Part shown: positions 1 to 9,356 of the stretch, piece after piece | Position numbering within the stretch: position 1 is the first letter of the stretch | Layout: every line of letters begins with the position of its first letter | Source: Ectocarpus siliculosus | Lineage: Eukaryota; Sar; Phaeophyceae; Ectocarpales; Ectocarpaceae | Length of the DNA: 28,248 bases | Direction of reading: 5' to 3' | Assembly (NCBI GenBank): GCA_000310025.1 | Contig: FN649735.1 | Location: forward strand, 865,522-893,769 | Notes under the pieces: generated by a model | Seen by the model: the letters and a program-made list of their open reading frames with translations, nothing else | Databases searched by the model: none | What the model was told of the DNA's origin: nothing | Made by a program: the position numbers and the translations under genes

Positions 1-69
1 GAGTGGTCAATAAATAAGATGTGACAGATCGGATAATTAACAAGAAAGTAATGGGCGGGACCACAGACC

Positions 70-146
70 GGCGCAGGAGGCCTCACCCAACCAAATCCAA
101 TACTTACATTGAATGATCTGGGTAAGGGATAAGAATACAACAGTAA
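70..146. repeat. 77-bp direct repeat, copy 1
   Basis: This copy is identical to 413-489, running from GGCGCAGGAGGCC to ATACAACAGTAA. A further six bases match with two changes. Bases 1-69 before it match nothing else seen here. Confidence 0.9.
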
Positions 147-412
147 TCTCGGATTTGAGACGCATCTAGATTTCGGAACGAAATCGAGAAGAGTCAGATA
201 TTCCAGAAAGGATGTTGGAAAATGACCCCACCTAGTTCAGTCCCCCTTTTCTCTCCCGAAATACGCCGGAGCAGAGAAGAAGGGGTATATTTGAGACCAT
301 CCCACCCGCCCTACACAATGCTTACTATATTCATGAACTTGCTGATCATTCAAACACTTTGGGCCTGGGTACACCCAGCCCAAAGGGTTACTTGTGGCGA
401 GGCCCTCCTGCA

Positions 413-489
413 GGCGCAGGAGGCCTCACCCAACCAAATCCAATACTTACATTGAATGATCTGGGTAAGGGATAAGAATACAACAGTAA
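413..489. repeat. 77-bp direct repeat, copy 2
   Basis: This is an exact copy of 70-146, ending 4 bp before the palindrome. The segment 213-485 starts TGTTG and ends CAACA, as LTRs do, so this may be the 3' end of a roughly 273-bp LTR. No coding domain or target duplication supports that. Confidence 0.9.
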
Positions 490-619
490 CTTCGGCAATT
501 ATGCCGCTTTATTCTGGGCACCGCATTCGAACAACCAGTTCACAGACCAACACACAATAGCCGGGAGCCTGGGAGCTGCAGCTGGCGCATTCCACACGCC
601 CACAGCAGGATAGAACCAG

Positions 620-640
620 CAGAGACCTCTCCGGTCTCTG
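620..640. other. 8-bp hairpin in left arm
   Basis: CAGAGACC and GGTCTCTG flank a 5-nt loop, TCTCC. The same stem recurs in the right arm at 2237-2257 with a different loop. Confidence 0.5.
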
Positions 641-1071
641 TGTGCGCAAGTTTCGCAACGTGAACGCACACTGAGTGTCGATATCGAGCACGCAGCACAA
701 GCACCAAGAAGGCTAGCTCAGAAACAGCGAGGAGGGAGATCAGACACACACGCACACGCGCATATTTTATGTCGACCGACGGCAGTAGTACCCACACCCA
801 AGGACCGGTGCTGTTTCTATGGCGTCTGCACTCAAGTAACATGATGATGATGATGACGATGCTTAGACATCTCGGCATCTATCTGTTGATTATTGTATGC
901 GCTCTTCTTTTTCGCTCTCTTGACTCCATCTGGGGTTGTTTGGAATAAATGACCCAAAGCAACCATCAATCATCTCGTTGGTATGTTGAACAACCCGCAT
1001 GCTAGTATATCTGCACTCTCTGGTTTCTTTCTTTGCTGCCGCGATGACTCTGCTCTGGTGTCTTCTTTCCT

Positions 1072-1437
1072 TCATTTATTCATTGAGGTGCAATATTTTG
1101 AAAGCGTGCGGCCCGCTGATAGATGGGTTCCACACACGTATTGGCGGGCTTCGCCCGCGTGATTAAACTCCAAAACCTCTATCCCGGTACAATAAAAATT
1201 GCCAGCAATAACAATAGCATCATTACCACTAATAGCAGTGCGGTGCTCATGTTCGCCCTGAACAGCAGAGGTCATCCCATCTCCATGAGCATCCTGCGCT
1301 CCCCCAATTTTGTTGGGCATTGACACGCTGGCACTCTCCAGCACATGCACCATATCACAGTACCCCAACTCCTTGAGGATCGGCATGGACGGGAGGGCGC
1401 TGTTGATGGCCAGCACCTTGGGGATATTGGGGTTCAT
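1072..1437 (-). CDS. Hypothetical protein in left arm of palindrome, 121 aa
   Basis: This open frame starts MNPNIPKVLAINSALPSMPI, and I do not recognise it. It lies in the left arm of the 494-2385 palindrome. Its first 45 residues have a clear homologue in the right arm, read on the opposite strand. Differences between the two copies include many synonymous changes, which suggests past selection on the protein. Residues from about 56 on lie in a 208-bp stretch missing from the right arm. The open frame also runs upstream through the palindrome centre to 1755, but that part is mostly the antisense of the other copy. It could be one exon of a longer gene. Confidence 0.4.
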   Translation of the reverse strand: MNPNIPKVLAINSALPSMPILKELGYCDMVHVLESASVSMPNKIGGAQDAHGDGMTSAVQGEHEHRTAISGNDAIVIAGNFYCTGIEVLEFNHAGEARQYVCGTHLSAGRTLSKYCTSMNK

Positions 1438-1636
1438 TCCCAGGCTTGGTTTGAGAGACGCCGTGTAGAAGAGGGAAACAAACAAGGAACAACAAAAATC
1501 CGTGTATGGAAGTTCAGCCACGGGAAGGGAGGGAGGCCCTTGCAGTGGCTGAAGTTCCTCGCACGGGGTTTGTCGTCCCCTGTTTGTTCCCCCTTTCTGC
1601 GCGGCGTCTCTTGTTATTTGCAAACCATGCTTCGGA

Positions 1637-1774
1637 ATGCACCCAAACATTCCCATGGTGCTGGTGGTCGGCAGCGCCTTGCCGACCATACCGATCATGT
1701 TGGAGCTCGGGTTTTGCGACATGATCACTGTCATGGAGAGTGTCCACGTCTCCATGCCTAACGAATTTGGGTGA
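1637..1774 (+). pseudogene. Right-arm copy of the palindrome protein segment, 45 aa
   Basis: The frame reads MHPNIPMVLVVGSALPTIPI, then ELGFCDM and VSMPNEFG, then TGA. Homology with the left copy begins upstream of this ATG at LFVPPFCAASL. It stops where the left copy continues. Either this is a truncated gene, or the GGTGAGG at its end is a splice donor and this is one exon. No family was recognised. Confidence 0.35.
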
Positions 1775-2236
1775 GGGAGGGCAGCGGGGAATGGAGATCT
1801 GACACCAGAGCAGAGGTGCCGTCACCGCGGCAGCAAAGAAATCACCGTGCAGATATGCTGCCAGGCGGGATTACCAACGAGATGATTGATGGTAATTGCT
1901 CTGGAGCGTTTATTCCAAAGAGCCCCGAATAGATGGAGTCGAGATGGCGAAAACAGGAAATAAGTTATCTGATGCAGAGATACCAGAGCATCGTCTTCAA
2001 TACGTTACTTGAAGTGGTCTGTCTGGCAAAGGGGACCGGCGTGCAGACGATATAGAAACGTGCACGTGTCCCTGTGTGGGGCTACTAATACTACGCTGTA
2101 GGTCGACATAAATATGCGCGTGTGCGTGGTGTGTGTGTGATCTCCCTCTTCGCTCTTTCTAGACCCTTCTTGGTGCTGTGTTGCGTGCTTGTGATCGACC
2201 CTCAGTGTGGGTTGGCGTTGCGAAACTTCGTTCACA

Positions 2237-2257
2237 CAGAGACCAGAGTGGTCTCTG
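2237..2257. other. 8-bp hairpin in right arm
   Basis: CAGAGACC and GGTCTCTG flank the loop AGAGT. The stem is identical to that at 620-640 although the surrounding arms have diverged. Confidence 0.5.
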
Positions 2258-3218
2258 CTGGTTCTGTCCTGCTGGTATCGTGTGGTATGCACCAGTTGAC
2301 CTCTCAGGCTTCCGGCTGATGTGTGTTGGTCTGTGAACTGGTTGGTCCGAATGGGGTGCCCAGAAAGCGGCGTAGTCTAATTGCCATATCTACTCGAAAG
2401 TAAAAGACGCCAAGTAGGCACTAACTTAAATGGAGACAGCTGATCGACAGACCCCAAGTTAAAATCTGTCCCGGTGGCTTTTTTTGCTGCGGATCGGTCC
2501 TTGTGCCGCAGCTTTGACTTGTGCCTGGTGAGCGGTATGTACTCTTCGAGCGATGTTGTCTGACAAGGGGTGGTCATCGCCAACACGAGAAACAGGTTTC
2601 CCACGCACGCATGCTGTGCTTGCCAAAAGGCGTGGCTTGCTTTGTGTTCGTTCCTAGTGGTGACACGCCCAAACACTAGCCATTCGAGAGGATAAATGGA
2701 TAAAACCACGGGACGAGATGTAGGTAAGGATAAAAAAGGCAATACACTAGCTAAACAACAGCTGTCTGACGATGTAATATCGCTCAGGTGCCGGCATGAA
2801 TCATGAAAAAACGTGCACAAGACCATGTGTGCCTTTTCGTAGTATTTCAACTCCGAGAGCTCTTTCGATCTTTCGATCTTTCCTCTTCATCTTACGAAAC
2901 AAAAACAAATCTGACCAAACAAAGCGCACATCCTGAAAACTATAACACAGACGAAGAGCGTAACTATGGTCCCACCAACTTGTGTTGATCCTCGCTATTC
3001 TCAAATCAACGGGCCGTCATAAAAAACACAATGCTTGTATTTCTCGAGCAAAGCAACTCGCTACCGAACACATATCGGAGGCCGCATATTTTATCGTGCG
3101 TCTTATGTTGGGCTGTTCTTCCTCGCACGTGTGTGGTGAAGACGATACTCTCTCGACCCCTGCGCCATAAAAGCAACACGTTCCTGGCCATGCGACATAC
3201 ACACCAGAACACCCTCAT

Positions 3219-3285
3219 CTTGTAGGCGAACCTTTTTATCACTGGTCTTCTCCTCTTGTAGACGAAACTACTTATCACTGGCCTT
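3219..3285. repeat. Tandem duplication, two 31-bp units
   Basis: CTTGTAGGCGAAC...TATCACTGGTCTT at 3219-3249 is repeated with changes at 3254-3285. Confidence 0.75.
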
Positions 3286-3485
3286 GTGAGTAGGGAGTCG
3301 TCTTGAGCACCACCAAACTACATACGGAAAGGCAAACAGGCGGTGGAAAGAAGGTCTGCGCCACGTTCAGCCAATAAAAAACAGCTAGCGGTCAGCACCA
3401 GGCACAAATCACCCACTCCACGTGTACACCCTCACCCCCGCGCTCGCTACGTCTCATTGTGTGCGCGGACACTTCTGCACGCAGA

Positions 3486-3582
3486 GACGTGCGCGAACTT
3501 GCCGTTTTTCTGTTCTACAAGACAACCAATAGAGACGTGCGACGTGCGCGAACTTGCGGTTTGTCTGAACTACAAGACAACC
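3486..3582. repeat. Tandem duplication, two 42-bp units
   Basis: GACGTGCGCGAACTTGC...CTACAAGACAACC occurs at 3486-3527 and 3541-3582 with a few differences. Confidence 0.85.
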
Positions 3583-4203
3583 TAACGTTCCACGGCGACG
3601 GCAATCGATAGGAAACAGAGGGGAACTTTGCCCACGCACGCACTTGAGCTTCACAACGGGCGGGACCACTTTCTACCAGCATTGATCTAAACTTTCTATT
3701 GTTCTTTTACGTTTCTCTTGCAACACGTGTACAGTTTCGTGTACGAGCCCCATCGTTTGTAGGGTTGGACGACCCGTTCCAAATTGAAACACGAAGTAGG
3801 TACAATCGCCAATTCAGCGGGCTATTCATGCCCTTGAAGTACACGTTTTCTGGGAAGCATTTCAACAGAAAGCGTGGGTATGCTCCGCCAGCCCAGCGCA
3901 TCCCCCTTCCGTCATCGGTACCAGGGGATCAACGAAACACAACAACTAATGCTGCGCTTGCGCTTTTCCTTCGACCCGCCCTTCGCATACACAGCACGCC
4001 GACGCGGTGCAGCTCGCCATACAGCGGAGGGCTAGAGTATCCGGCGTGGTTGAGGAGACAACCAATATATAAAACAATCATCGTCGGCATATTGATGCAT
4101 GTACACTGCCTCCACACTCGAAAAAGTAGCTTCATGCTTGGTTTCGTCACACGCCAATGGTCAGCATGGCCTGAGTATCCTGCACGCCGTCCTCGGTAAA
4201 CGT

Positions 4204-4421
4204 CTAGTGGCGGCCTCGAGGGGTAGGAGTGGCAGAACCAGCACCCATGTCGTCTGCTTCCGAAATTCGCCGGGTGCAGGACAACAGGGGGCCATTCGCG
4301 GCCTGGCCGAAGAAGCCCAGGACGATGATGACTTGGATGAGGCCGAACACGAAAGCGGTTATGCCCAAGCCATAGGTGTCCCCGGTTTTGGCCATGAAGG
4401 CATCGCCACCATAGCGGTTGT
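4204..4421 (-). CDS. Four-helix protein exon 4: helix 4 and tail
   Basis: This exon encodes residues 147-218. Helix 4 is GITAFVFGLIQVIIVLGFFG. A polar tail ends in TPTPRGRH and stop. The acceptor ACAACAG is preceded by a strong pyrimidine tract (the plus-strand G/A run at 4441-4468). Confidence 0.85.
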
Positions 4422-7400
4422 CTGTTGTGCATGGCCATGTAAGGGGAAGGGAAGGGGAAGGGGGGGGTCATCGTGTAGTCCCGTGTGCAGCACACAACAA
4501 TAAAGACGGAAGAGGGCAATCTCTATTCCGGTGTGTCGGCTGTACACATTTTGCGTGCATAACTGGCCTTATTTCTCGAGGAATTGTTGGCACAAGCAAG
4601 AAAGGGGGTCTCTGCTTCAAGCACGTGAAACTAGGGTCCCGGAAACCTCACAGACGTGCAAGCTTGCTACCCAACATCCAACACCATTTTGATCAGGATT
4701 TGCCCCAAGAAGACGGTTTCGGTATGTTTTGTCCAATTGCATAGCTAGCGTTCTTGCTCCCACCCAATGTCTTGTTGTAAAGCAGGCGTCCTTAGCTCGG
4801 TGTATTCGACTCTCCTTGGTAGTAAAACCAACCGAATGTAGTCTAGATGGGCGTGATCAAGTTGCCCATCACACCTCGACAACCTGTTGACGGTGCTTTA
4901 CCGCCGCAAGAACCGGCTTGAAAGTTCCCATATATTGTTCCGTGTACTCCGTTCTTCTCGTTCAAGGCCACTGCTGCACAACACGGGAGTCCGAAACGCT
5001 CTTACACTCACATTCTTGGATGCTCTTGACGAGGAACAGAATTGACACCATCTGGCAGAATGTGAATAGGGCCATGAACACCCCGCCGACCAATCCAAGG
5101 CCCTTGGAGGAGCCGTACCTAGCTTGGGACGGCCGAAAAAAGGAGACCGTGAAAAGCAGCACGGCCACGGAGCACATGACGGTAGCTGCTTTCTGCGCCG
5201 CCGCGAAGTTCCTGTCTGCAACGGTGGCCGTGTGTTGGACCGCCGGGCACCAGCAACACGCAAATGAGGACGAAAAACGGGTGGCACATGCGAACTAGTT
5301 ATTTTTGTCCCTGGTAGCCACAACGCTCATCATGATCCCGGCAGTACCGATAAACTGCTCTTTAATACCACTGGTGCTACTATTGCCACTACTTGTGCTG
5401 GTGTTTCGGCCCTCCACCGCCTGTGTCATCAAGCAATAAGCAAGAGGAACCACGCGAGGGCCAGATGTGCATCCTACTAAATATTCCGTGACAGACAGTG
5501 CCTCGAGGACCTGGGAGAGGATATCATCAGAACCAAAACGAAATGTATTCCTTGGGACGGATTTTTGCTTTACTTCGAACACTTAGTGCTAAACGTTCCG
5601 CAAGCGAAGCGTAGAAGAACGTTCCCATGCCTCCAACGCCTGTACTCGATTTCTGACTAAAACCAAACACTCGTACAAATTAGCCCGCCTCCGCTCTCGC
5701 AAGAGTAGAAAGTGAAGATTCTGCAAGCACATGAAAACCAACACCTTGTTCTCTCATGAGACGACTTCGCCGGTCCCAGTGATTGAAGCTATACCCCTGT
5801 GCTCGGGAAGCGAGAGAAGAGGGTTTGTGTCTAGCCAGGAGCCAACGCCTCCCGAAAAGCAGGATAGAAGAAGAAATCCAATTGACAATGTTGAATCACC
5901 CACTGTCAGAGAACAAGGTACTTTTACCCAGCAAAAATATCGCACCAAAAATGCCGAGAAACCCCCTAGAACCTCCTAAACGACAACCCGTACATGCAGT
6001 GAATCCACGCACTTTTTCCTCGCGAGGAACCTCGCGAGGCTACACAATGAGGTATTCTCCCCGCGGTCACACAACCAAATGCGTACAACGGTACTTAGTC
6101 TAAAAGCGACTCACGAGCTGTGCAAAAGGAGTCGTTAACGTCTCCCTCGTCGCAGGCGAACCCGGTGGCCACGCCGTACCCGTCCCCCGCGGGCAGCTCT
6201 CCCCAGTTCTCGTCTCCGGCAGCCGGAGTCGTCAAGACCCACACGACCCAGCCAAAACCACAGCCGAACCAATACACTTTACGGCATGTCGGGTGAACCG
6301 GTGGCTGCTTTGGGCAGGTACGTTTGGTTGGGACGTGGGAGGTAGAGGAGAGGAAGAAGGTGCAGGGGAAGGGTCGTGTTGTTCTCAAGGGCGTCCAACA
6401 TCCACGATGCTGGATAGTTGCTTTTCGAACATAGCGAGGATAAATCTCGCTGTGTGACCCGGTGGGTGCGTCAAACATACACAGCACAGTGTATGATGAC
6501 TGGGAGATAGGATAGGTGGCACGGAGAACAAAAGACAAACGAGAGGAACTCACAAGGTTTGGTCAAAGTGCTTTCAACAACTCGTCAATGAGCTGGAAAC
6601 AGAAATGAAGGTATTGAAAACGTGAAGTAGTGTATTTGCTCGTGACGTTGCAGCACCGTTGATTGATATATACCTTTTCTAGGTAATAAGGGAGTATGAA
6701 AAACGTTCTGAAGTAGTATATTACTCACGACGTTGCACCACCGTTGATTGATATATTCATTTTCTAGGTAATAGTGAACGCCAGCATGTCGTCGCCTCTT
6801 GGCAGTCCTCTTTGGTTGTGTTTGAACTCTCGGAAATGTTCCCCCAAGCACGCCGGCAGACACGCTTCTTTCACGAACAGTCGGACCGTCCGGAGGAGGA
6901 ACGAAAGGGTATGAGAGAACTGCTTGCACTGAGTAGTCTATATCTCTGCGAATCTATAAATTGGAGCCTCTGCATGTGTATACTACGTGCACTGCACAAA
7001 TCCCTCCCGTGTATTGTAAGAATGACTCAATGCTCGACTCTTTCGTGCGCACAAACAAAGGGTGTGTCGCGGAAACTGCAACGTCTTGCACCACCTGGAG
7101 CATCGGCATGACATCTTCCTGTTGACGACTTTGCACAGATGCGCATGTAGTCTACATTATATTTCTGGCATTGATCATGGACACACTGGAATATCCTGCA
7201 CCAGTGACCTGCGGTGCACGAGAGCTTGGTCCCGTCAGCGCGGAAATGTGGCTTCAAGTAGTTATGTGTTCATTTTGGGGCGCATACTTGTCGTTCCACT
7301 CGCATCCGTATGATCCATGGTGCCCGAACTTCCTCTGTCCGTTTGAGCGCCATATTTGTATTTCAGTCCGGATGCAAGCATAGTACCTATCTACACGTGT

Positions 7401-7577
7401 ACGGAGTAGGTGGATTGCGGGCTGCGTTGTGCGTGAATCAATGCGAGGGTTGTACCAAAGTGTATGGTACATGCCACCAGACACCTGTCACAGCAAGAAA
7501 ACAGGCACAAGGGACGTCAAGCAGCGACTCACCTCAGGTTTCAAGTAAAGGCTGTCATCGCCGTAATCCCCCATCAT
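4204..7577 (-). CDS. Predicted four-helix membrane protein, 4 exons, 218 aa
   Basis: The CDS is the complement of 7533-7577, 6115-6304, 5012-5215 and 4204-4421. It totals 657 nt, open and in phase at every junction, and three of the junctions use GTGAGT donors. I do not recognise the family. A short acidic N-terminus (MMGDYGDDSLYLKPE) is followed by membrane helices at about 25-41, 87-105, 117-141 and 165-185. Between helices 1 and 2 is a roughly 45-residue loop with Trp and two cysteines ten residues apart (C66, C76). The C-terminal tail is polar. This layout (loop with W and C..C, then helices 2-4 close together) recalls the claudin/PMP22 plan, but no diagnostic motif is present. An in-frame ATG at 7856 would add 93 residues of Arg/Ala/Ser-rich sequence. 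I prefer 7577. It shares its strand with the ARL2BP gene 1.46 kb upstream. Confidence 0.72.
5012..5215 (-). CDS. Four-helix protein exon 3: helices 2 and 3
   Basis: This exon encodes residues 80-146 plus flanking split codons. Helix 2 is ATVMCSVAVLLFTVSFF and helix 3 is LVGGVFMALFTFCQMVSILF, separated by the short polar loop RPSQARYGSSKG. The acceptor is ACCGTTGCAG and the donor GTGAGT. Confidence 0.85.
6115..6304 (-). CDS. Four-helix protein exon 2: helix 1 and cysteine loop
   Basis: This exon encodes residues 16-78 plus one base. KVYWFGCGFGWVVWVLTT forms helix 1. The loop then carries ENWGEL and FACDEGDVNDSFC. The acceptor is CCCAAAGCAG and the donor GTGAGT. Confidence 0.75.
6624..6774. 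repeat. Direct repeat, two 65-bp copies in an intron
   Basis: Copies at 6624-6688 and 6710-6774 share GAAGTAGT, CGTTGATTGATATAT and TTTTCTAGGTAATA, with scattered changes. They lie in intron 1 of the four-helix gene. Confidence 0.85.
7533..7577 (-). CDS. Four-helix protein exon 1
   Basis: This exon encodes residues 1-15, MMGDYGDDSLYLKPE, ending before a strong GTGAGT donor. It was chosen because it begins with tandem ATGs and ends in phase 0, matching the next exon. Confidence 0.6.
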
Positions 7578-7801
7578 GCGTTTAGCTTCCAGTCCTGAGG
7601 GATGTTGGTCCTCGATGTTTGTAGGTTGTACACTCTGGCGCGCTTGCGACGAGCTCGCGAGGGGGGTGCAATGGGACGCCTCTCTTCGCTGAATCTTTTT
7701 GAATAGCAGAGGTCTGGCCGCATTCGGTGCCGAACCGGCACTTTTACGCGCTGGCGAACCAAATTTTTCAGTCCAGCGATCCAGCGACGAGCCACGAACG
7801 A

Positions 7802-7837
7802 ACCGAGCACCGAGCCACCACCGAGCACCGAGCCACC
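7802..7837. repeat. 18-bp tandem repeat, two units
   Basis: ACCGAGCACCGAGCCACC is repeated twice in tandem, upstream of the four-helix gene start. Confidence 0.85.
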
Positions 7838-7856
7838 AATGTGCGGGAAACGCCAT

Positions 7857-9033
7857 GCTACAGTCGTACTCTCCTAGTTGCTACAGTCAACAACGCATGC
7901 CGGTCCCCTTGAACACGAACCTTCCATCACCCAGTGTTTCGTGTGTGTGCGTACTCCGTCCAGAAGCTGCATCACAAATAAGAATAATGATGATGTCCCA
8001 GTCCGCATCAAGGTTGAGAGGTAATCATCGCTGTAGAGCTGTGACGACGGGCCAGAGACCGTTTCTTCTTCTTCCCACGTCCAACCCCAAATCCTTACTT
8101 TTTTTGTCCTCATGGGGAGTTCCGTATTGTGAGACTTCATATTCTCCGTTTCTTACTATTAATATTGTCCATCAGATGGACTCATTCTTACGAGATACCA
8201 TTCTTTAATATTACGAGCGGGCTGGATCATCTGCTCGCCGCCGTCTTTGCGTGGTCACAACGCACTCCCAGGCACAGGCAACACTGAACAAAGGGAGCGC
8301 ATGTAGACTATGCATACTGCTTGCCGCCACAGGCCCGCTGCTTGTATGTGAACACGGACTGGAATAGAGTGTAAGCAGTCGGTGTATCGTGCAAGATATA
8401 CCCGCCCAGATGGCATCTTAGGCGAAAGGCTCAAATCACCATAACACATTTACTACTCCGACTACGGCAGTAACCTGGTACATCGTGTGTTCCTCTTTCG
8501 CAAAATAAGATTGATGTCGGGAAAATTACACTCTGGTACAGACCATGATTTCAATGCTATCTGCAGCATATCGATATACGTCCAAGTGAAACTTTTCGAA
8601 AGCTAGTCCACGTCGACTCACAGCAGCCCAAAAAGGTATCCAACCAAGCGTATCTACCCCACTGACGTGACGCTGGTGACATAGAACCTGACTTGGTCGT
8701 GAGGCTCGACGAGACTCGGTGCCAAATCCATGTGAACTTCGCACTGGCAAGTCGTTCATTTGCACCACACTTTTCTCTCGTAAAACGCATGCATGCATAC
8801 GTGGTAGGTATTACTCCGCCCGAAACTTGCCTACGTGTGGTGGTTGCTCTCCCTTTCTCCTTTGCAGAACAGGTGTACATAATTTTCTTCCCGACGGTCG
8901 GTGAAACGCCTCTCGATCGAAAGGATAAATACAATGCGTGTAGTCTACCAGGTGAACACACATATCACTGACAACGCGTGCTCCCTCGCTTTCACGACCT
9001 GAAAAACAATCAAGGACCCCGCTTGGTTTACTT
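7857..9033. other. Gene-free stretch between two minus-strand genes
   Basis: It lies between the ARL2BP stop and the four-helix gene 5' end, so it should hold the 3' UTR of the former and the promoter of the latter. No exon or conserved site was recognised. Confidence 0.45.
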
Positions 9034-9356
9034 TCACCACTTGCTTTCTGCGGCAGTGTTGAAAGCATCTGGGGTTCCCCTCCGTATTCCGGCTGTCTCT
9101 CCCACACCAGCAACAGTGCACGTCTGGCGTGCACTACCGCCTTCCGCGCTTGCTGTCGGCCCTGCCGAAGGATCGACCACGCCCCCTCTCCCTGCGTGTT
9201 GGTGCCACCCGGTCTTAGCTTCCTCCTCCCCCACTGAAGATGATGTCACCACCAAGCCGTTGTCGCGCCCCTTGCGGTGAGCGACCATCATGCCCTTGAA
9301 CTCGGCGAAGTCTCCCACGGCCATGAGGATATCGCTCACGTCGTCGACCACTTCGC
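9034..9356 (-). CDS. ARL2BP: ARL2BP exon 5, terminal
   Basis: This exon encodes residues 120-226. EVVDDVSDILMAVGDFAEF closes the BART domain and GLVVTS follows. The acceptor is ACCGCCGCAG. The long low-complexity tail is read straight to the first stop. A further intron that shortens it cannot be excluded. Confidence 0.85.

Larger units (their letters stand above)
494..2385. repeat. 1.9-kb imperfect palindrome (foldback-like inverted repeat)
   Basis: The left arm 494-1530 pairs with the right arm 1530-2385 in inverted order and shows no spacer. Shared blocks include the outer ends (GGCAATTA...CGCCGCTTT against its complement at 2361-2385), CAGTTCACAGACCAACACAC (left 537-556, complement at right about 2320-2340), the CGCATATTTATGTCGAC region, and the coding segments near the centre. 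By eye the arms are roughly 80 percent identical, with indels. No target-site duplication is evident at the ends. It may be a foldback transposon or an old head-to-head gene duplication. Confidence 0.85.
2386..4203. other. Gene-free stretch downstream of four-helix gene
   Basis: No exon could be supported on either strand. The part just below 4204 is expected to hold the 3' UTR of the minus-strand four-helix gene. Two small tandem duplications lie at 3219-3285 and 3486-3582. Confidence 0.5.

Noticed and set aside
840-862. ATGATGATGATGATGACGATG run
   Set aside because: It is a simple trinucleotide repeat with no gene attached.
3699-4199. 166-codon plus-strand frame
   Set aside because: It starts from a non-ATG codon and shows no domain. 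It lies antisense to the expected 3' UTR of the four-helix gene.
7027-7257. Cys-containing minus-strand frame (CTAGHWCRIFQCVHDQC)
   Set aside because: It lies in intron 1 of the four-helix gene. Exons 1 and 2 join cleanly without it, and the cysteine spacing matches no domain I know.
7578-7856. 93-residue N-terminal extension of the four-helix protein
   Set aside because: It is open and has an ATG at 7856, but it is low complexity and includes the 18-bp tandem repeat. The tandem ATG at 7577 gives a simpler start. Kept only as an alternative.
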